DNA from: Pseudomonadota bacterium
GTDB taxonomy: Bacteria; Pseudomonadota; Gammaproteobacteria; Xanthomonadales; Rhodanobacteraceae
Assembly (NCBI GenBank): GCA_021777635.1
Contig: JAJYDI010000001.1
Coordinates: 1-36,603 of the forward strand
Direction of reading: 5' to 3'
DNA length: 36,603 bases
This document shows, in pieces, positions 18,588 to 27,393 of this stretch; within the stretch, counting starts at the first letter, position 1; every line of letters begins with the position of its first letter. Both the position numbers and the translations under genes were made by a program. The notes beneath the pieces were generated by a model. That model was not told where the DNA came from, ran no database searches, and saw only the letters and a list, made by a program, of their open reading frames with translations.

Positions 18588-18600
18588 TAGACTCGCGACA
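18588..18600 (+). promoter_or_regulatory. Candidate -10 directly before the nitroreductase ATG (possible leaderless start)
   Basis: TAGACT (18588-18593) ends six bases before ATG 18600, with TTGGGC (18564-18569) 18 bp further upstream overlapping a 15-bp palindrome (18557-18571). No Shine-Dalgarno sequence precedes the ATG. A transcript starting at about 18600 would be leaderless. Both hexamers are imperfect. Confidence 0.35.
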
Positions 18601-19178
18601 TGTCCGCCTCGCCGCTGTTCGCCGCTCTCGCCCGCCGCCACTCGGTACCGGCCCGCCTGCTGACCGTTCCGGCGCCGAACGGCGCCGAGCGCGAGGCGCT
18701 GCTGGCTTTCGCACTGCGCGTACCCGATCACGGCCGCCTGCAGCCGTGGCGGCTCATCACCATCGAGGGCGCGGCCCTGGCAGCCTTCGCCGGGCGCCTG
18801 GCCACCCGCCTGGCCGCACGCGAGCCCGCCGCCGATGCCGCGCGCCTGGACAAGGAGCGCGCACGCTATGCGCACGGCGCGCTGGTGGTCGCCGTGGTGG
18901 CGCGCATCGATGCCGGGCACGCCCGGATTCCCGCGCAGGAGCAGCTGCTGTCGGCCGGCTGCGTCGCCTACAACCTGCTGCTCGGCGCCGAGGCGCTGGG
19001 TTACGGCGCGCAGTGGCTGACCGGATGGGCCGCTTACGATTCCGCCGTGGCCGCGGTGCTGGGCCTGCATGCGGACGAACAACTGATCGGACTGGTGCAT
19101 GTCGGCAGCGTCCGTGCGGAACCGGCGCCGGTTCCGCGCGCGGACCCCGCGGCCTGCGTCAGTGCATGGACGCCATGA
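18600..19178 (+). CDS. Nitroreductase family protein (YdjA-like)
   Basis: 192 aa, matching the compact YdjA/TM1586-type nitroreductases. The N-terminal FMN-binding RRHSVPARLL is followed by ALRVPDHGRLQPWRLITIEG (in this subgroup APDHGxLxPWR is diagnostic). In the C-terminal half LSAGCVAYNLLLGAEALGYGAQWLTG is the second flavin-binding segment, then LIGLVHVGSV. It should be an FMN-dependent NAD(P)H oxidoreductase in the cytosol; the substrate is unknown. It is divergent from pntAA. The stop overlaps the following exonuclease start (ATGA, 19175-19178). Confidence 0.85.
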   Translation: MSASPLFAALARRHSVPARLLTVPAPNGAEREALLAFALRVPDHGRLQPWRLITIEGAALAAFAGRLATRLAAREPAADAARLDKERARYAHGALVVAVVARIDAGHARIPAQEQLLSAGCVAYNLLLGAEALGYGAQWLTGWAAYDSAVAAVLGLHADEQLIGLVHVGSVRAEPAPVPRADPAACVSAWTP

Positions 19179-20083
19179 GCATGCGCCCGGCCGCGCATCT
19201 GGTCGATGCCAGCCTGTACGTGTTCCGCGCCTGGCATTCGCTGCCGGACGACCTGCGCGATCGCGACGGCCGCCCGGTCAATGCCGTTCACGGCTTCGCC
19301 CGCTTCCTGCTCGACCTGCTCGAGCGGGCACGCCCCACCCATGTGCTGATCGCCTTCGATGCCGCGCTGAACTCGTGCTTCCGCAATGCGATCTACCCGG
19401 CCTACAAAGCCAATCGCGAACTGCCGCCACCGGAACTGGAGTTCCAGTTCGGGCGCTGCCGGGAATTGGCCGTCGCGCTCGGTCTGGCGGTGGCCGCGCA
19501 CTCCAGCTTCGAGGCCGATGACCTGATCGGCAGCGCACTCTGGACGCTGCGCCGACACGGCTTCCGCTCGATCGTGGTCTCGGCCGACAAGGATTTCGGG
19601 CAACTGCTCGGCCGTCATGATGAACAGTGGGACTTTGCCCGTGGCGAACGCTGGGGCGCGGACGGCGTCATGGCACGCATGGGCGTGCGCCCCGAGCAGG
19701 TCGCCGATTATCTGGCGCTGGCCGGTGATGCGGTCGACAACGTGCCGGGTGTGCGCGGCATCGGTCCGCGCACCGCCGCCGCGCTGCTGGCGCACTTCGG
19801 TGACCTCGACGCGCTGCTGGCGCGCATCGACGAGATTCCGGCCATGCCCCTGCGCGGTGCCGCCGGCGTCGCCCTGCGCCTGCGCGACCAGGCCGACAGC
19901 GCGCGCCTGTCGCGGCGGCTGACGCGCATCGCGCTCGACGCGCCGGTACCCGAACCCGATGCGCTGGCCTGGCGCGGCGGCGACGACGACGCCCTGGAAA
20001 CCCTGGGCCAGCACCTGCGCCTCGGCGCCCATACCCGCGCGCGCCTGCGTGCACACGCCCAGTCCAAGCCGGAGACCGCATGA
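19175..20083 (+). CDS. 5'-3' exonuclease family protein (Pol I N-terminal/FEN-like)
   Basis: 302 aa from ATG 19175, which overlaps the previous stop; ATG 19166 and 19181 are alternatives. Metal-binding acidic residues of the PIN-like FEN fold are in AHLVDASLYVFRAW, LIAFDA, SFEADDLIGSAL and VVSADKDFGQLL. The helix-3-turn-helix DNA-binding region is LAGDAVDNVPGVRGIGPRTA, followed by ALLAHFGDLDALLARIDEIP. No polymerase or 3'-5' exonuclease domain is attached, so this is a free-standing flap or 5' exonuclease of the ExoIX/Xni type. Role: removal of RNA primers or 5' flaps. It sits between nitroreductase and NUDIX genes with four-base overlaps on both sides. Confidence 0.9.
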   Translation: MSMRPAAHLVDASLYVFRAWHSLPDDLRDRDGRPVNAVHGFARFLLDLLERARPTHVLIAFDAALNSCFRNAIYPAYKANRELPPPELEFQFGRCRELAVALGLAVAAHSSFEADDLIGSALWTLRRHGFRSIVVSADKDFGQLLGRHDEQWDFARGERWGADGVMARMGVRPEQVADYLALAGDAVDNVPGVRGIGPRTAAALLAHFGDLDALLARIDEIPAMPLRGAAGVALRLRDQADSARLSRRLTRIALDAPVPEPDALAWRGGDDDALETLGQHLRLGAHTRARLRAHAQSKPETA

Positions 20084-20658
20084 GACACGCCCCCGCAGGC
20101 CTGCCCGTGGACGCCGACGTGCCCGCCGAGGATCTCCATCGCGGCGCCTGGCTGACCCTGCGTCGGCGCGGACGCTGGGAGTTCGTCGAGCGCAACAATG
20201 CCGGCGGCGCGGTCATCATCGTCGCGGTCACACCGCAGGATCGCATCCTGTTCGTCGAGCAGTACCGCGTGCCGATCCAGGCGCGCACGATCGAGATGCC
20301 CGCCGGTCTGGTCGGCGATCACGAGGGCGACGGCGACGAGACCGCGCTGGCCGCCGCCGCGCGCGAGCTGGAGGAGGAAACCGGCTGGCGCGCGGCCCGA
20401 CTCGAGTTTCTGCACGCCGGGCCGTCATCGTCGGGCATGAGCACCGAGCGGATCGCCTTCGTGCGCGCCTTCGATCTGCAGCGGGTTGGCGCCGGCGGCG
20501 GCGATCCCGGCGAGGCCATCATCGTGCACGAGGTTGCGCGCAACGACGCCGCGTCATGGCTGTTCGCCAGCGCGCGCGCGGGCTACTCGGTCGATCCCAA
20601 GCTGTTTGCGGGCCTGTGGTTTCTCGAGCACGAGGCGAGCGCGCGGCCGACCGCCTGA
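20080..20658 (+). CDS. NUDIX hydrolase (ADP-ribose pyrophosphatase-like)
   Basis: 192 aa. An N-terminal beta-strand domain (WEFVERNNAGGAVIIVAVTP, ILFVEQYRVPIQARTIEMPA) precedes the Nudix box ETALAAAARELEEETGW, with the RELEEETG metal-binding core. The leading Gly of the box is two residues displaced by an acidic insert (GDHEGDGDE). SSSGMSTERIAFVRA follows, typical of ADP-ribose pyrophosphatases. It probably hydrolyses nucleoside diphosphate-linked sugars in the cytosol. The ATG overlaps the exonuclease stop (20080-20083). It is last in a three-gene run and convergent with the MAPEG gene. Confidence 0.9.
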   Translation: MRHAPAGLPVDADVPAEDLHRGAWLTLRRRGRWEFVERNNAGGAVIIVAVTPQDRILFVEQYRVPIQARTIEMPAGLVGDHEGDGDETALAAAARELEEETGWRAARLEFLHAGPSSSGMSTERIAFVRAFDLQRVGAGGGDPGEAIIVHEVARNDAASWLFASARAGYSVDPKLFAGLWFLEHEASARPTA

Positions 20659-20707
20659 AACCGGCTGCACACGGGCCGCAGGATCGCCCGCCCGCATCGC
20701 GGACAGG

Positions 20708-21094
20708 TCAGGAGCGGATCACCTGCCAGAGCAGCAGCAGGGCCATCGCCAGCATCACCAGCCAGGTGCCGAGCATGCCCAGCACGCGTCCGGCGGAACG
20801 CCCGCGGCTGCGGCTCAACCCGATCACGTGCAGCACGCGCGCGAGCATCAGGCTGCCGCCCAGCGCATACAACAGCGGCGCCGACGCGCCGGCGCGCTCG
20901 AGCAGGGCCAACTCGAGCAGCGCCAGCGGCAGATATTCGACAGCGTTGCCGTGCACCCGGATGCGGCGCTCCAGTTCGGCATCACCGCCATCCCCGAGAC
21001 CGATCGCCGCGGCATTGCGCCGTGCCGCCACGCGGATCGCCAGCACCAGGACCAGCAGCACGGCCAGCGCGACGAACAGGGATGTGATCGGCAT
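20708..21094 (-). CDS. MAPEG family membrane protein
   Basis: 128 aa with four membrane helices at about 3-23, 53-68, 72-90 and 103-124. The MAPEG hallmark lies between helices one and two: LERRIRVHGNAVEYLPLALL, with the conserved Asn and Glu of the glutathione-binding region, and LYALGGSLMLARVLHVIG in helix three. Family members are glutathione-dependent or structural membrane proteins; bacterial function is usually unknown. It starts one base after the TMEM43-like gene stop, so it is the last gene of the MBL-TMEM43-MAPEG operon. Confidence 0.88.
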   Translation of the reverse strand: MPITSLFVALAVLLVLVLAIRVAARRNAAAIGLGDGGDAELERRIRVHGNAVEYLPLALLELALLERAGASAPLLYALGGSLMLARVLHVIGLSRSRGRSAGRVLGMLGTWLVMLAMALLLLWQVIRS

Positions 21095-21095
21095 G

Positions 21096-22181
21096 TCAGT
21101 CTCCGGCTTCGTGGATATCAGCCCGGGCCGCCGGATGACGCACGCGCCATCCGGCGAGGAGGGCCGCCGCCACCGCCAGCAACAGCAGGCCGGCAGCGAG
21201 CCCGGGGCGCAACCGCAGCCACTCGATGCCGGCCAGCGCCGCCAGCGGAACCAGTGCGGCGGGAATCACGAACAGCGGATCGCGGCGCAGGCGCGGCCAG
21301 GGCGCGGCCACCAGCAGCACCGCCGCGGCCGTCAGCAGCAGCGCCAGCAGACGCCGCGCCCACGGCCATGCCGGAGCATCGGGCACGTCCGGCAGCAGAT
21401 CGGCGAGACTGCGATCGCCCAGCTGCACCACAAAACCGCCGGCCGCGACGGACCGCGCCGGCAGCAGGCGATCGCCTTCGGCGCGCGCGAACACGCTGAT
21501 CGGCTGCAGCGGCACCGCGCGCCAGCGAATGCGCAGATCGCCCAGGTGCGGCGCCCGCGGATCGTCGCTGCTGACCAGCGCGTCACCGACGATGTGGAAG
21601 CTGGCGGCGAGATTCGGCGGCAATCGACCGAAATCGGGCGTCAGCGGCACACTGCCCGGGATCGCATCGACGATCGCCGGATCCAGCACAAACCCGTCCA
21701 GGCGCACCCGCGGCGCGATGAAGCGATGCGGCGGAATCGGCAGCGGACCGGGATTGGCATGGCCGCGCGGATCGGCGAAGGTGGCGCTGTCCACGGCGTG
21801 ATTGATCCAGTCCTGCTCGTACAGCGGATAACCGACATTGACCTCGTGCCACTGGAACATCGCCACGTGGCGGATCAGCACCGGCGTGTCGGCCTGCACG
21901 CCGAAATCGGCGTCGAGCGGCAGCTCCACCACCTCCGGCGTGCCGGTGACCCGCACCATGTAGCCGTAAAGACGCGAGGACGGCGCGGCGGCATCGCCCA
22001 GGTCGCGGACCGCGCCGCCATGGCGATCGAGTGCGGCCACGTGCGCACCCACGCCGCGCTCGGTGGCGGCGAGCAGGATCAGTGCGGCCAGCACCAGCAG
22101 CAGCGCAGCCAGGCGCGGCGGCCCGGCGCCGCGCAGGAACGCCTGCAGGCTGATGCGCGGATCGCGGCGGCGGCGCTTCAT
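21096..22181 (-). CDS. TMEM43/LUMA family membrane protein
   Basis: 361 aa. One membrane helix at about 24-40, a long extracytoplasmic region (about 45-270), and three or four C-terminal helices ([54 protein letters not shown]). Characteristic TMEM43 segments are [53 protein letters not shown] and [19 protein letters not shown]. The eukaryotic member is an inner nuclear membrane/ER protein; bacterial roles are unknown. It overlaps the preceding MBL hydrolase gene by four bases (22178-22181) and is one base from the MAPEG gene, so all three are probably co-translated. Confidence 0.87.
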   Translation of the reverse strand: MKRRRRDPRISLQAFLRGAGPPRLAALLLVLAALILLAATERGVGAHVAALDRHGGAVRDLGDAAAPSSRLYGYMVRVTGTPEVVELPLDADFGVQADTPVLIRHVAMFQWHEVNVGYPLYEQDWINHAVDSATFADPRGHANPGPLPIPPHRFIAPRVRLDGFVLDPAIVDAIPGSVPLTPDFGRLPPNLAASFHIVGDALVSSDDPRAPHLGDLRIRWRAVPLQPISVFARAEGDRLLPARSVAAGGFVVQLGDRSLADLLPDVPDAPAWPWARRLLALLLTAAAVLLVAAPWPRLRRDPLFVIPAALVPLAALAGIEWLRLRPGLAAGLLLLAVAAALLAGWRVRHPAARADIHEAGD

Positions 22182-23050
22182 AGCGGCAGTGCTTCCAGTC
22201 GCGGCTGAACCCGCGCCGCGTGGTAGCGCCCGCGCGCGTCAACCTCGACGTCGGCCAGCGCGATCGCGTGATCATGGGTGAAGAACAGGCGCACGCCGCG
22301 CTGGCGCACCGCTTCGAGCAATTCGCGCTTCTCGTCGATCAGGCGCTCCGGATAGCGGTCATAGCCCATCGTGATCGGCAGGTGCACCCAGGCGCGGCCT
22401 GGGATCAGGTCGGCGCAGAACAGCACGCCGCCGCCGGCACCGGGCGCAGGCTGGATCTCGGCCAGCATCAGCCCCGGCGTGTGTCCGTCGGAGTAGTGAA
22501 AGCGCACCCGCGGGCCGAGTGCGGGCGCCTGCCCGCCATCCACCAGCTGCAGACGCCCGCTGGACTCGAGCAGCGGCAACAGTTCGGGAATGAACGAGGC
22601 GCGATCGCGTGGATGCGGCGACTGCGCGCGCTGCCAATGGTCACGGCCGACGACGTAGGTCGCGTTGGGAAACAGCAGTTGCGCCGGCCGGTCTTCGCGC
22701 CACGCCGCCAGCAGGCCGCCGGCGTGATCGAAGTGCAGGTGCGAGAGCACCACCGCGTCGATGTCCTCGTGCGTGAAGCCGGCCAGCGCAAGACTGTCCA
22801 GCAAGACATGGCGGTCCTCGACCACCCCGTAGCGTTCACGCAGCTTCGGCTCGAAGAACGCGCCGATGCCGGTCTCGAACAGCACGGTCCTGCCGTCGAG
22901 ATCGTCCACCAGCAGGCAACGACAGGCGAGCGGGATCCGGTTCCCGGCATCCGGCTCGATCCACTGCGACCACAGCGCCCTGGGCGCGTTGCCGAACATG
23001 GCACCGCCATCGAGCTTCTGCGAGTTGCCCAGGATCGACCACAGTCTCAT
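22178..23050 (-). CDS. MBL-fold metallo-hydrolase
   Basis: 290 aa. The metal-binding signature [18 protein letters not shown] is near residues 100-117. Further ligands are in [23 protein letters not shown] and [14 protein letters not shown]. The N-terminal [20 protein letters not shown] is typical of lactonase/hydrolase-type MBL proteins. It lacks a signal peptide and should be cytosolic, binding two metal ions. The substrate is not evident: quorum-sensing lactonase, thioesterase or phosphodiesterase remain possible. First gene of the MBL-TMEM43-MAPEG operon, 149 bp after the ferredoxin gene. Confidence 0.9.
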   Translation of the reverse strand: MRLWSILGNSQKLDGGAMFGNAPRALWSQWIEPDAGNRIPLACRCLLVDDLDGRTVLFETGIGAFFEPKLRERYGVVEDRHVLLDSLALAGFTHEDIDAVVLSHLHFDHAGGLLAAWREDRPAQLLFPNATYVVGRDHWQRAQSPHPRDRASFIPELLPLLESSGRLQLVDGGQAPALGPRVRFHYSDGHTPGLMLAEIQPAPGAGGGVLFCADLIPGRAWVHLPITMGYDRYPERLIDEKRELLEAVRQRGVRLFFTHDHAIALADVEVDARGRYHAARVQPRLEALPL

Positions 23051-23199
23051 CGTCTGCCTCTTCGTCCGATCATGGCGGCGCCGGCACGTCGCTCGACCTC
23101 CTGCCTCGCCAGGTCAGCGCGCCTGCGGCTCCTGCCTCCGGCATGCGCCGGCATTGCGGCTCGATCGGGCATCCGTCCAGCGCGAAAACCGGTGCAAGG

Positions 23200-23463
23200 T
23201 CATGCCGCGCTCTCCCTGGCCTGCATCAGATCGCGGTACTTGAGTTCCAGCTGCTCATGCGACTCGGCATGGGCGTCATCGACGAAGATGCATTCAACCG
23301 GACAGACCTCGACGCACTGTGGCAGGTCGTGATGACCGACGCACTCGGTGCACAGTGCAGGGTCGATTTCGTAGTAGTCGGGGCCGGGCGCGATCGCCTG
23401 GTTGGGGCAGACGGGCTCGCAGACGTCGCAGTTGACGCAGGCCGCGGTGATCTTCAGCGCCAT
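23200..23463 (-). CDS. yfhL: YfhL-type 2[4Fe-4S] ferredoxin
   Basis: 87 aa. Cluster one uses C9, C12, C15 and C19 (CVNCDVCEPVCPN). Cluster two uses C38, C41, C50 and C54 with the eight-residue insert CTECVGHHDLPQC followed by VEVCPVECIF, plus the C-terminal helix that defines the YfhL/Alvin-type ferredoxins. It is a low-potential electron carrier in the cytosol. Its position downstream of coaD and a lipoprotein gene matches the coaD-ferredoxin association common in gammaproteobacteria. GGAGCG lies upstream of the ATG. Confidence 0.95.
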   Translation of the reverse strand: MALKITAACVNCDVCEPVCPNQAIAPGPDYYEIDPALCTECVGHHDLPQCVEVCPVECIFVDDAHAESHEQLELKYRDLMQARESAA

Positions 23464-23598
23464 GCGCCCGCTCCGGCACTACCTGCGGGCGCAGACCCGG
23501 AGCCGGCGATCCGCCGCGGCGTGACGTCGGCAGGATCGATTTGCCGCGCCATCAGCGGACGGGCGCCGCAGCCGTGCGGATCGTCACGCACCCGGTTG

Positions 23599-24093
23599 TC
23601 ACATCTGCACGAAGCGGAAGGTCGCGGCGCTGCCCTGCAGGGCCTGGGCCACGCCCTGTTCGTCGGCCTGGTCGCCCACGAACAGCACGATCACGCCCTT
23701 GAACGATCCCGGCGACGCGTCCTTGAACGCGGTGATGATCATCTGCGCGGTCTGGCTGGAATCCGGGCCGCCAAAGGCCATCAGATTACCCGGCAGCACG
23801 CCGCGGGCAACGGTGCCGCTGACATTCTCGAGCTGGCGCTGGCGCGCCTGCACGCTGGCATCGTCGGCACCGGCCGGCACGTAGTACATGTAGGGCTGGT
23901 TGGCGGTCATGCCCTGCATGTTCTTGGTCACCACCTGCACGAGATAGTTCTTCCAGCCCGCGGCGTCGGTCGGGCTGGTCGGCCGGGCGACCTGCTGGGC
24001 CTGGGGCGCGGTCTGATCGGACTGTTTCTGGCAGGCGCTCAACGAGAGTGCGCCGATCAGGGCAACGGCGGCGTACAGGACGATCTTGCGCAT
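23599..24093 (-). CDS. Predicted lipoprotein of unknown function
   Basis: 164 aa. Signal sequence with lipobox LSAC, so C21 would be lipidated (MRKIVLYAAVALIGALSLSA then CQKQSDQ). Asp is not at +2, so outer-membrane sorting is expected. A Gln/Pro/Thr linker precedes a compact domain (WKNYLVQVVTKNMQGMTANQ, YMYYVPAG, GVIVLFVGDQADEQGVAQAL). I do not recognise the domain. It starts 12 bases after the coaD stop with AGAGGT upstream, so it is within the rsmD-coaD operon and ahead of the ferredoxin gene. Confidence 0.75.
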   Translation of the reverse strand: MRKIVLYAAVALIGALSLSACQKQSDQTAPQAQQVARPTSPTDAAGWKNYLVQVVTKNMQGMTANQPYMYYVPAGADDASVQARQRQLENVSGTVARGVLPGNLMAFGGPDSSQTAQMIITAFKDASPGSFKGVIVLFVGDQADEQGVAQALQGSAATFRFVQM

Positions 24094-24105
24094 GACGAAT
24101 ACCTC

Positions 24106-24672
<567 letters not shown>

Positions 24673-25245
24673 TTAACGGATGCCCGCAGCCACGCGATAG
24701 AGCGCGAACTGCAACGCGCCGGCACGGCCCTGCCGATGCATGCGCCAGTGCGACGGCAGTTCCGGCACCGCGGCGGCCGGTGCCTCCAGGTAAACCCATG
24801 CCGACGGCGCCAGCCAGCCGCGATCGAGCGCCTGCGCGGCGGGCGTCCACAATCCGCTGGCGAACGGCGGATCGACGAAGACGATGTCGTGCGGCCGCGG
24901 CGCACCGGCCAGCCAGACCATCGCGTCCGCGGACTGCACCACGCCGCCGCTGGCCTTGAGGCGCTCCAGATTGGCGACCAGCGCCGCCGCCAGACCGGGA
25001 TCACGCTCGACCAGGGTCGCCGCCGCCGCGCCGCGCGACAGCGCCTCGATGGCGAGCGCACCGGTACCGGCAAACAGATCGAGCACGCGTGCGCCCCCGA
25101 TCACTGGCGCCAGCCAGTTGAACAGCGTCTCGCGCACCCGGTTGGGCGTCGGTCGCAGGCCGGGACGGTCCGGCACCGTCAGGCGCGAGCCTCGCAGATG
25201 GCCCGCGATCACCCGGATGGCACCCGCTGCGGCGCGCGGACTCAC
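24673..25245 (-). CDS. rsmD: 16S rRNA (guanine966-N2)-methyltransferase RsmD
   Basis: 190 aa from GTG 25245. No ATG lies near the conserved N-terminus (IRVIAGHLRGSRLTVPDRPG), so the GTG giving an SPRAAAGAIRV leader is the best start, and the longer open frame is antisense to ftsY. Key segments are RPTPNRVRETLFNWL, the AdoMet-binding loop VLDLFAGTGALAIEALSRGA and the catalytic IVFVDPPFASGLW (DPPF). It methylates G966 of 16S rRNA in the assembling small subunit. It is divergent from ftsY with 76 bp between the starts, a common rsmD-ftsY arrangement, and leads the rsmD-coaD operon. Confidence 0.93.
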   Translation of the reverse strand: MSPRAAAGAIRVIAGHLRGSRLTVPDRPGLRPTPNRVRETLFNWLAPVIGGARVLDLFAGTGALAIEALSRGAAAATLVERDPGLAAALVANLERLKASGGVVQSADAMVWLAGAPRPHDIVFVDPPFASGLWTPAAQALDRGWLAPSAWVYLEAPAAAVPELPSHWRMHRQGRAGALQFALYRVAAGIR

Positions 25246-25321
25246 TCGCGACCCGCTGCAGCAGGCGTACAGTTGGCGTTTGTTAGCATCACTTTCCGAT
25301 TCTCCGACAATCGCGACCCCG

Positions 25322-26344
25322 ATGTTCAATCTCTGGAAGAAAAAGCCGCAGGAAGACGCTGCTCGAGCGGCGGCTCCGGCGGCGGAAGTGGGGATGGTGG
25401 AGGTGGACGCGTCCGCGCCGCCCGCCGCCGCGCGCGGCTGGCGCGAGCGCCTGGCAGGCAGCGGCTTCGCGCGCGGTCTGGCCGGACTGTTCAACCGCAA
25501 TGCGCGCCTCGATGACGCTCTGCTCGACGAGCTGGAAACGACCCTGATCGGCGCTGACGTCGGCATCACCACCGCCAGCGCGCTGGTCGAGGATCTGCGC
25601 CAGCGCATGCACCGGCGCGAATTCGCCGACGCCGACGCGCTGCTGGATGCGCTGCGTGCCGCCCTGCTGGCGTTGCTCGAGCCGGTGGCGCGGCCGCTGC
25701 AGCCGGCCGGCGCCAGGCCCTTCGTGGTGCTGGTGGTCGGGGTCAACGGCGTCGGCAAGACCACCACCATCGGCAAGCTGGCGCGCCGCTGGAGCAACGA
25801 AGGCCGCGAGGTGCTGCTGGCCGCCGGCGACACCTTCCGCGCCGCCGCGGTCGCGCAGCTGCAGGCCTGGGGTGCGCGCAACCGGGTCGCGGTGATCAGC
25901 CAGGGTCAGGGTGCCGACGCGGCCAGCGTGATCTACGACGCCCTGCAGGCCGCGCGCGCGCGCGGCGCCGACGTGCTGATCGCCGATACCGCGGGACGGC
26001 TGCACACACAGGGTGGTCTGATGGACGAGCTGAGCAAGATCCGCCGCGTGCTCGGCAAGCTCGATCCTGCGACGCCGCACGAGGTGCTGCTGGTGATCGA
26101 TGGCACCACCGGCCAGAACGCCATCAGCCAGGTGCGCCTGTTCCGCGAGGCGGCGGGCGTCAGCGGACTCGTCGTCACCAAGCTCGACGGCAGCGCCAAG
26201 GGCGGCGTGGTGTTCGCGCTGGCGCGCGAGTTCGGCCTGCCGATCCGCTACGTCGGCCTCGGCGAGAGCGCCGCCGACCTGCGCGAGTTCGATCCGCAGG
26301 CCTTCGTCGACGGACTGCTGCCCACATGCCTGCGAGCAGGCTGA
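25322..26344 (+). CDS. ftsY: Signal recognition particle receptor FtsY
   Basis: 340 aa SRP GTPase. The N domain is at about 60-120; G1 GVNGVGKTTTIGKLA starts at residue 140. AGDTFRAAAVAQLQAW is G2, IADTAGRLHTQGGLM is G3, VVTKLDGSAKGG is G4, and YVGLGESAADLREFDP is the G5/closing motif. The N-terminal A domain is short (about 55 residues, starting FNLWKKKP) compared with the acidic, nearly 200-residue extension of E. coli FtsY. It targets SRP-bound ribosomes to the Sec translocon at the inner membrane. ftsE/ftsX do not follow; an AsmA-like gene does. Confidence 0.97.
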   Translation: MFNLWKKKPQEDAARAAAPAAEVGMVEVDASAPPAAARGWRERLAGSGFARGLAGLFNRNARLDDALLDELETTLIGADVGITTASALVEDLRQRMHRREFADADALLDALRAALLALLEPVARPLQPAGARPFVVLVVGVNGVGKTTTIGKLARRWSNEGREVLLAAGDTFRAAAVAQLQAWGARNRVAVISQGQGADAASVIYDALQAARARGADVLIADTAGRLHTQGGLMDELSKIRRVLGKLDPATPHEVLLVIDGTTGQNAISQVRLFREAAGVSGLVVTKLDGSAKGGVVFALAREFGLPIRYVGLGESAADLREFDPQAFVDGLLPTCLRAG

Positions 26345-26349
26345 AGCGC

Positions 26350-27393
26350 ATGCGCCCGCGCCCGCGCACCCTGCTGATCGCCGCCGGCCTGCTGGCGCTG
26401 GCGCTGATCGCCGGCGTGTTGATCGCGGTGCACATCCTGCTCAAGCCGGCCCGGTTCACCGCTCTGCTGGAATCGGCCGCGAGCAGCGCCGGGCTGACCC
26501 TGCGCCTGCAGCAACCGGCCTCATTCGAACTGTTCCCGCGACCGGCACTGGCACTGGCCGGTTTCAGCCTCAGCGTGAACGGCCACGGCACGCCCCTGCT
26601 GAGTGCGGCGCGCGGCCGGTTGCGCGTACCGTGGCGGGCCATGCTCGGCGGCACGCCGACCATCACCCGCCTCGAGCTGGATGCGCCGCGTCTGGATCTC
26701 GGCGAACTCGGCCGCTACGTCGCCACGCTGCCGACCGGGCGCGCGCCGTTCCTGCCGCGCATCGGCGCCGGCATCAGCCTGCGCGACGGCAGCGTGATCA
26801 GCAAGGGCCAGATGCTGCTGACCGCGGTCAGCCTCGATACCGGCCCACTCGCCCCCGGGCGGCCCTTCATCCTGCGCTTCGCGGCCCGCGACAGTCATGG
26901 CGCGGCCCTCGCCCTGACGCTGGACGCACTCCCCCACAGCAGCCCGGCCCTGGTCAGCCTGCAGCCGCTCACGCTGCGCGGCAGCGGTCACACGCCGGTG
27001 CAGTTCGCTCTCGACGGCAGCGCCGGCTGGCGTGGCGGCAGCCGTTTCAGCCTGCATCTCGCGGGCCGTTTCACCGATGCCGGCGCGACCCCGCGCACCC
27101 TGGACCTGCAGCTCGGCGATGATGGCGTGGCACCGATGCAGGCGCGCATCGCGATCAACGGCAGCGGCGAAAAGGTGCAGGCCTCGCTGCAGCCCTCCGC
27201 GCTGCTCGCCTGGTGGACGACCCTGCGCGATGGCGCCGCGAACGAGCCGTTGACGCTGCCGCCGCTCACCGCCGCCGCCGAGATCCGGCGCTACCAGGCC
27301 GGCGGCGTCAGCATCGAGGGCCTCAGCGTGAGCAGTGATCCCGCCGCCGCCCCGGTGCAACCGGCGCGCACCGCCAGCACCCGCGCGCGGTGA
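26350..27393 (+). CDS. Short AsmA-like protein
   Basis: 347 aa from ATG 26350, six bases after the ftsY stop; ATG 26326, overlapping ftsY, is also possible. One N-terminal membrane helix ([20 protein letters not shown]) is followed by an AsmA-type beta region: [54 protein letters not shown]. AsmA proteins are usually over 600 residues and act in outer-membrane lipid transport. Here only the N-terminal part is recognisable, and the C-terminus ends in a low-complexity Ala/Thr/Arg tail. It may be a short member rather than a broken gene, because the frame stays open and overlaps mutY neatly. Confidence 0.72.
   Translation: MRPRPRTLLIAAGLLALALIAGVLIAVHILLKPARFTALLESAASSAGLTLRLQQPASFELFPRPALALAGFSLSVNGHGTPLLSAARGRLRVPWRAMLGGTPTITRLELDAPRLDLGELGRYVATLPTGRAPFLPRIGAGISLRDGSVISKGQMLLTAVSLDTGPLAPGRPFILRFAARDSHGAALALTLDALPHSSPALVSLQPLTLRGSGHTPVQFALDGSAGWRGGSRFSLHLAGRFTDAGATPRTLDLQLGDDGVAPMQARIAINGSGEKVQASLQPSALLAWWTTLRDGAANEPLTLPPLTAAAEIRRYQAGGVSIEGLSVSSDPAAAPVQPARTASTRAR

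Noticed and set aside
25246..25321. Promoter pairs for divergent rsmD and ftsY
   Set aside because: AT-rich stretches exist, but no hexamer pair matched consensus well enough on either strand to place a site.
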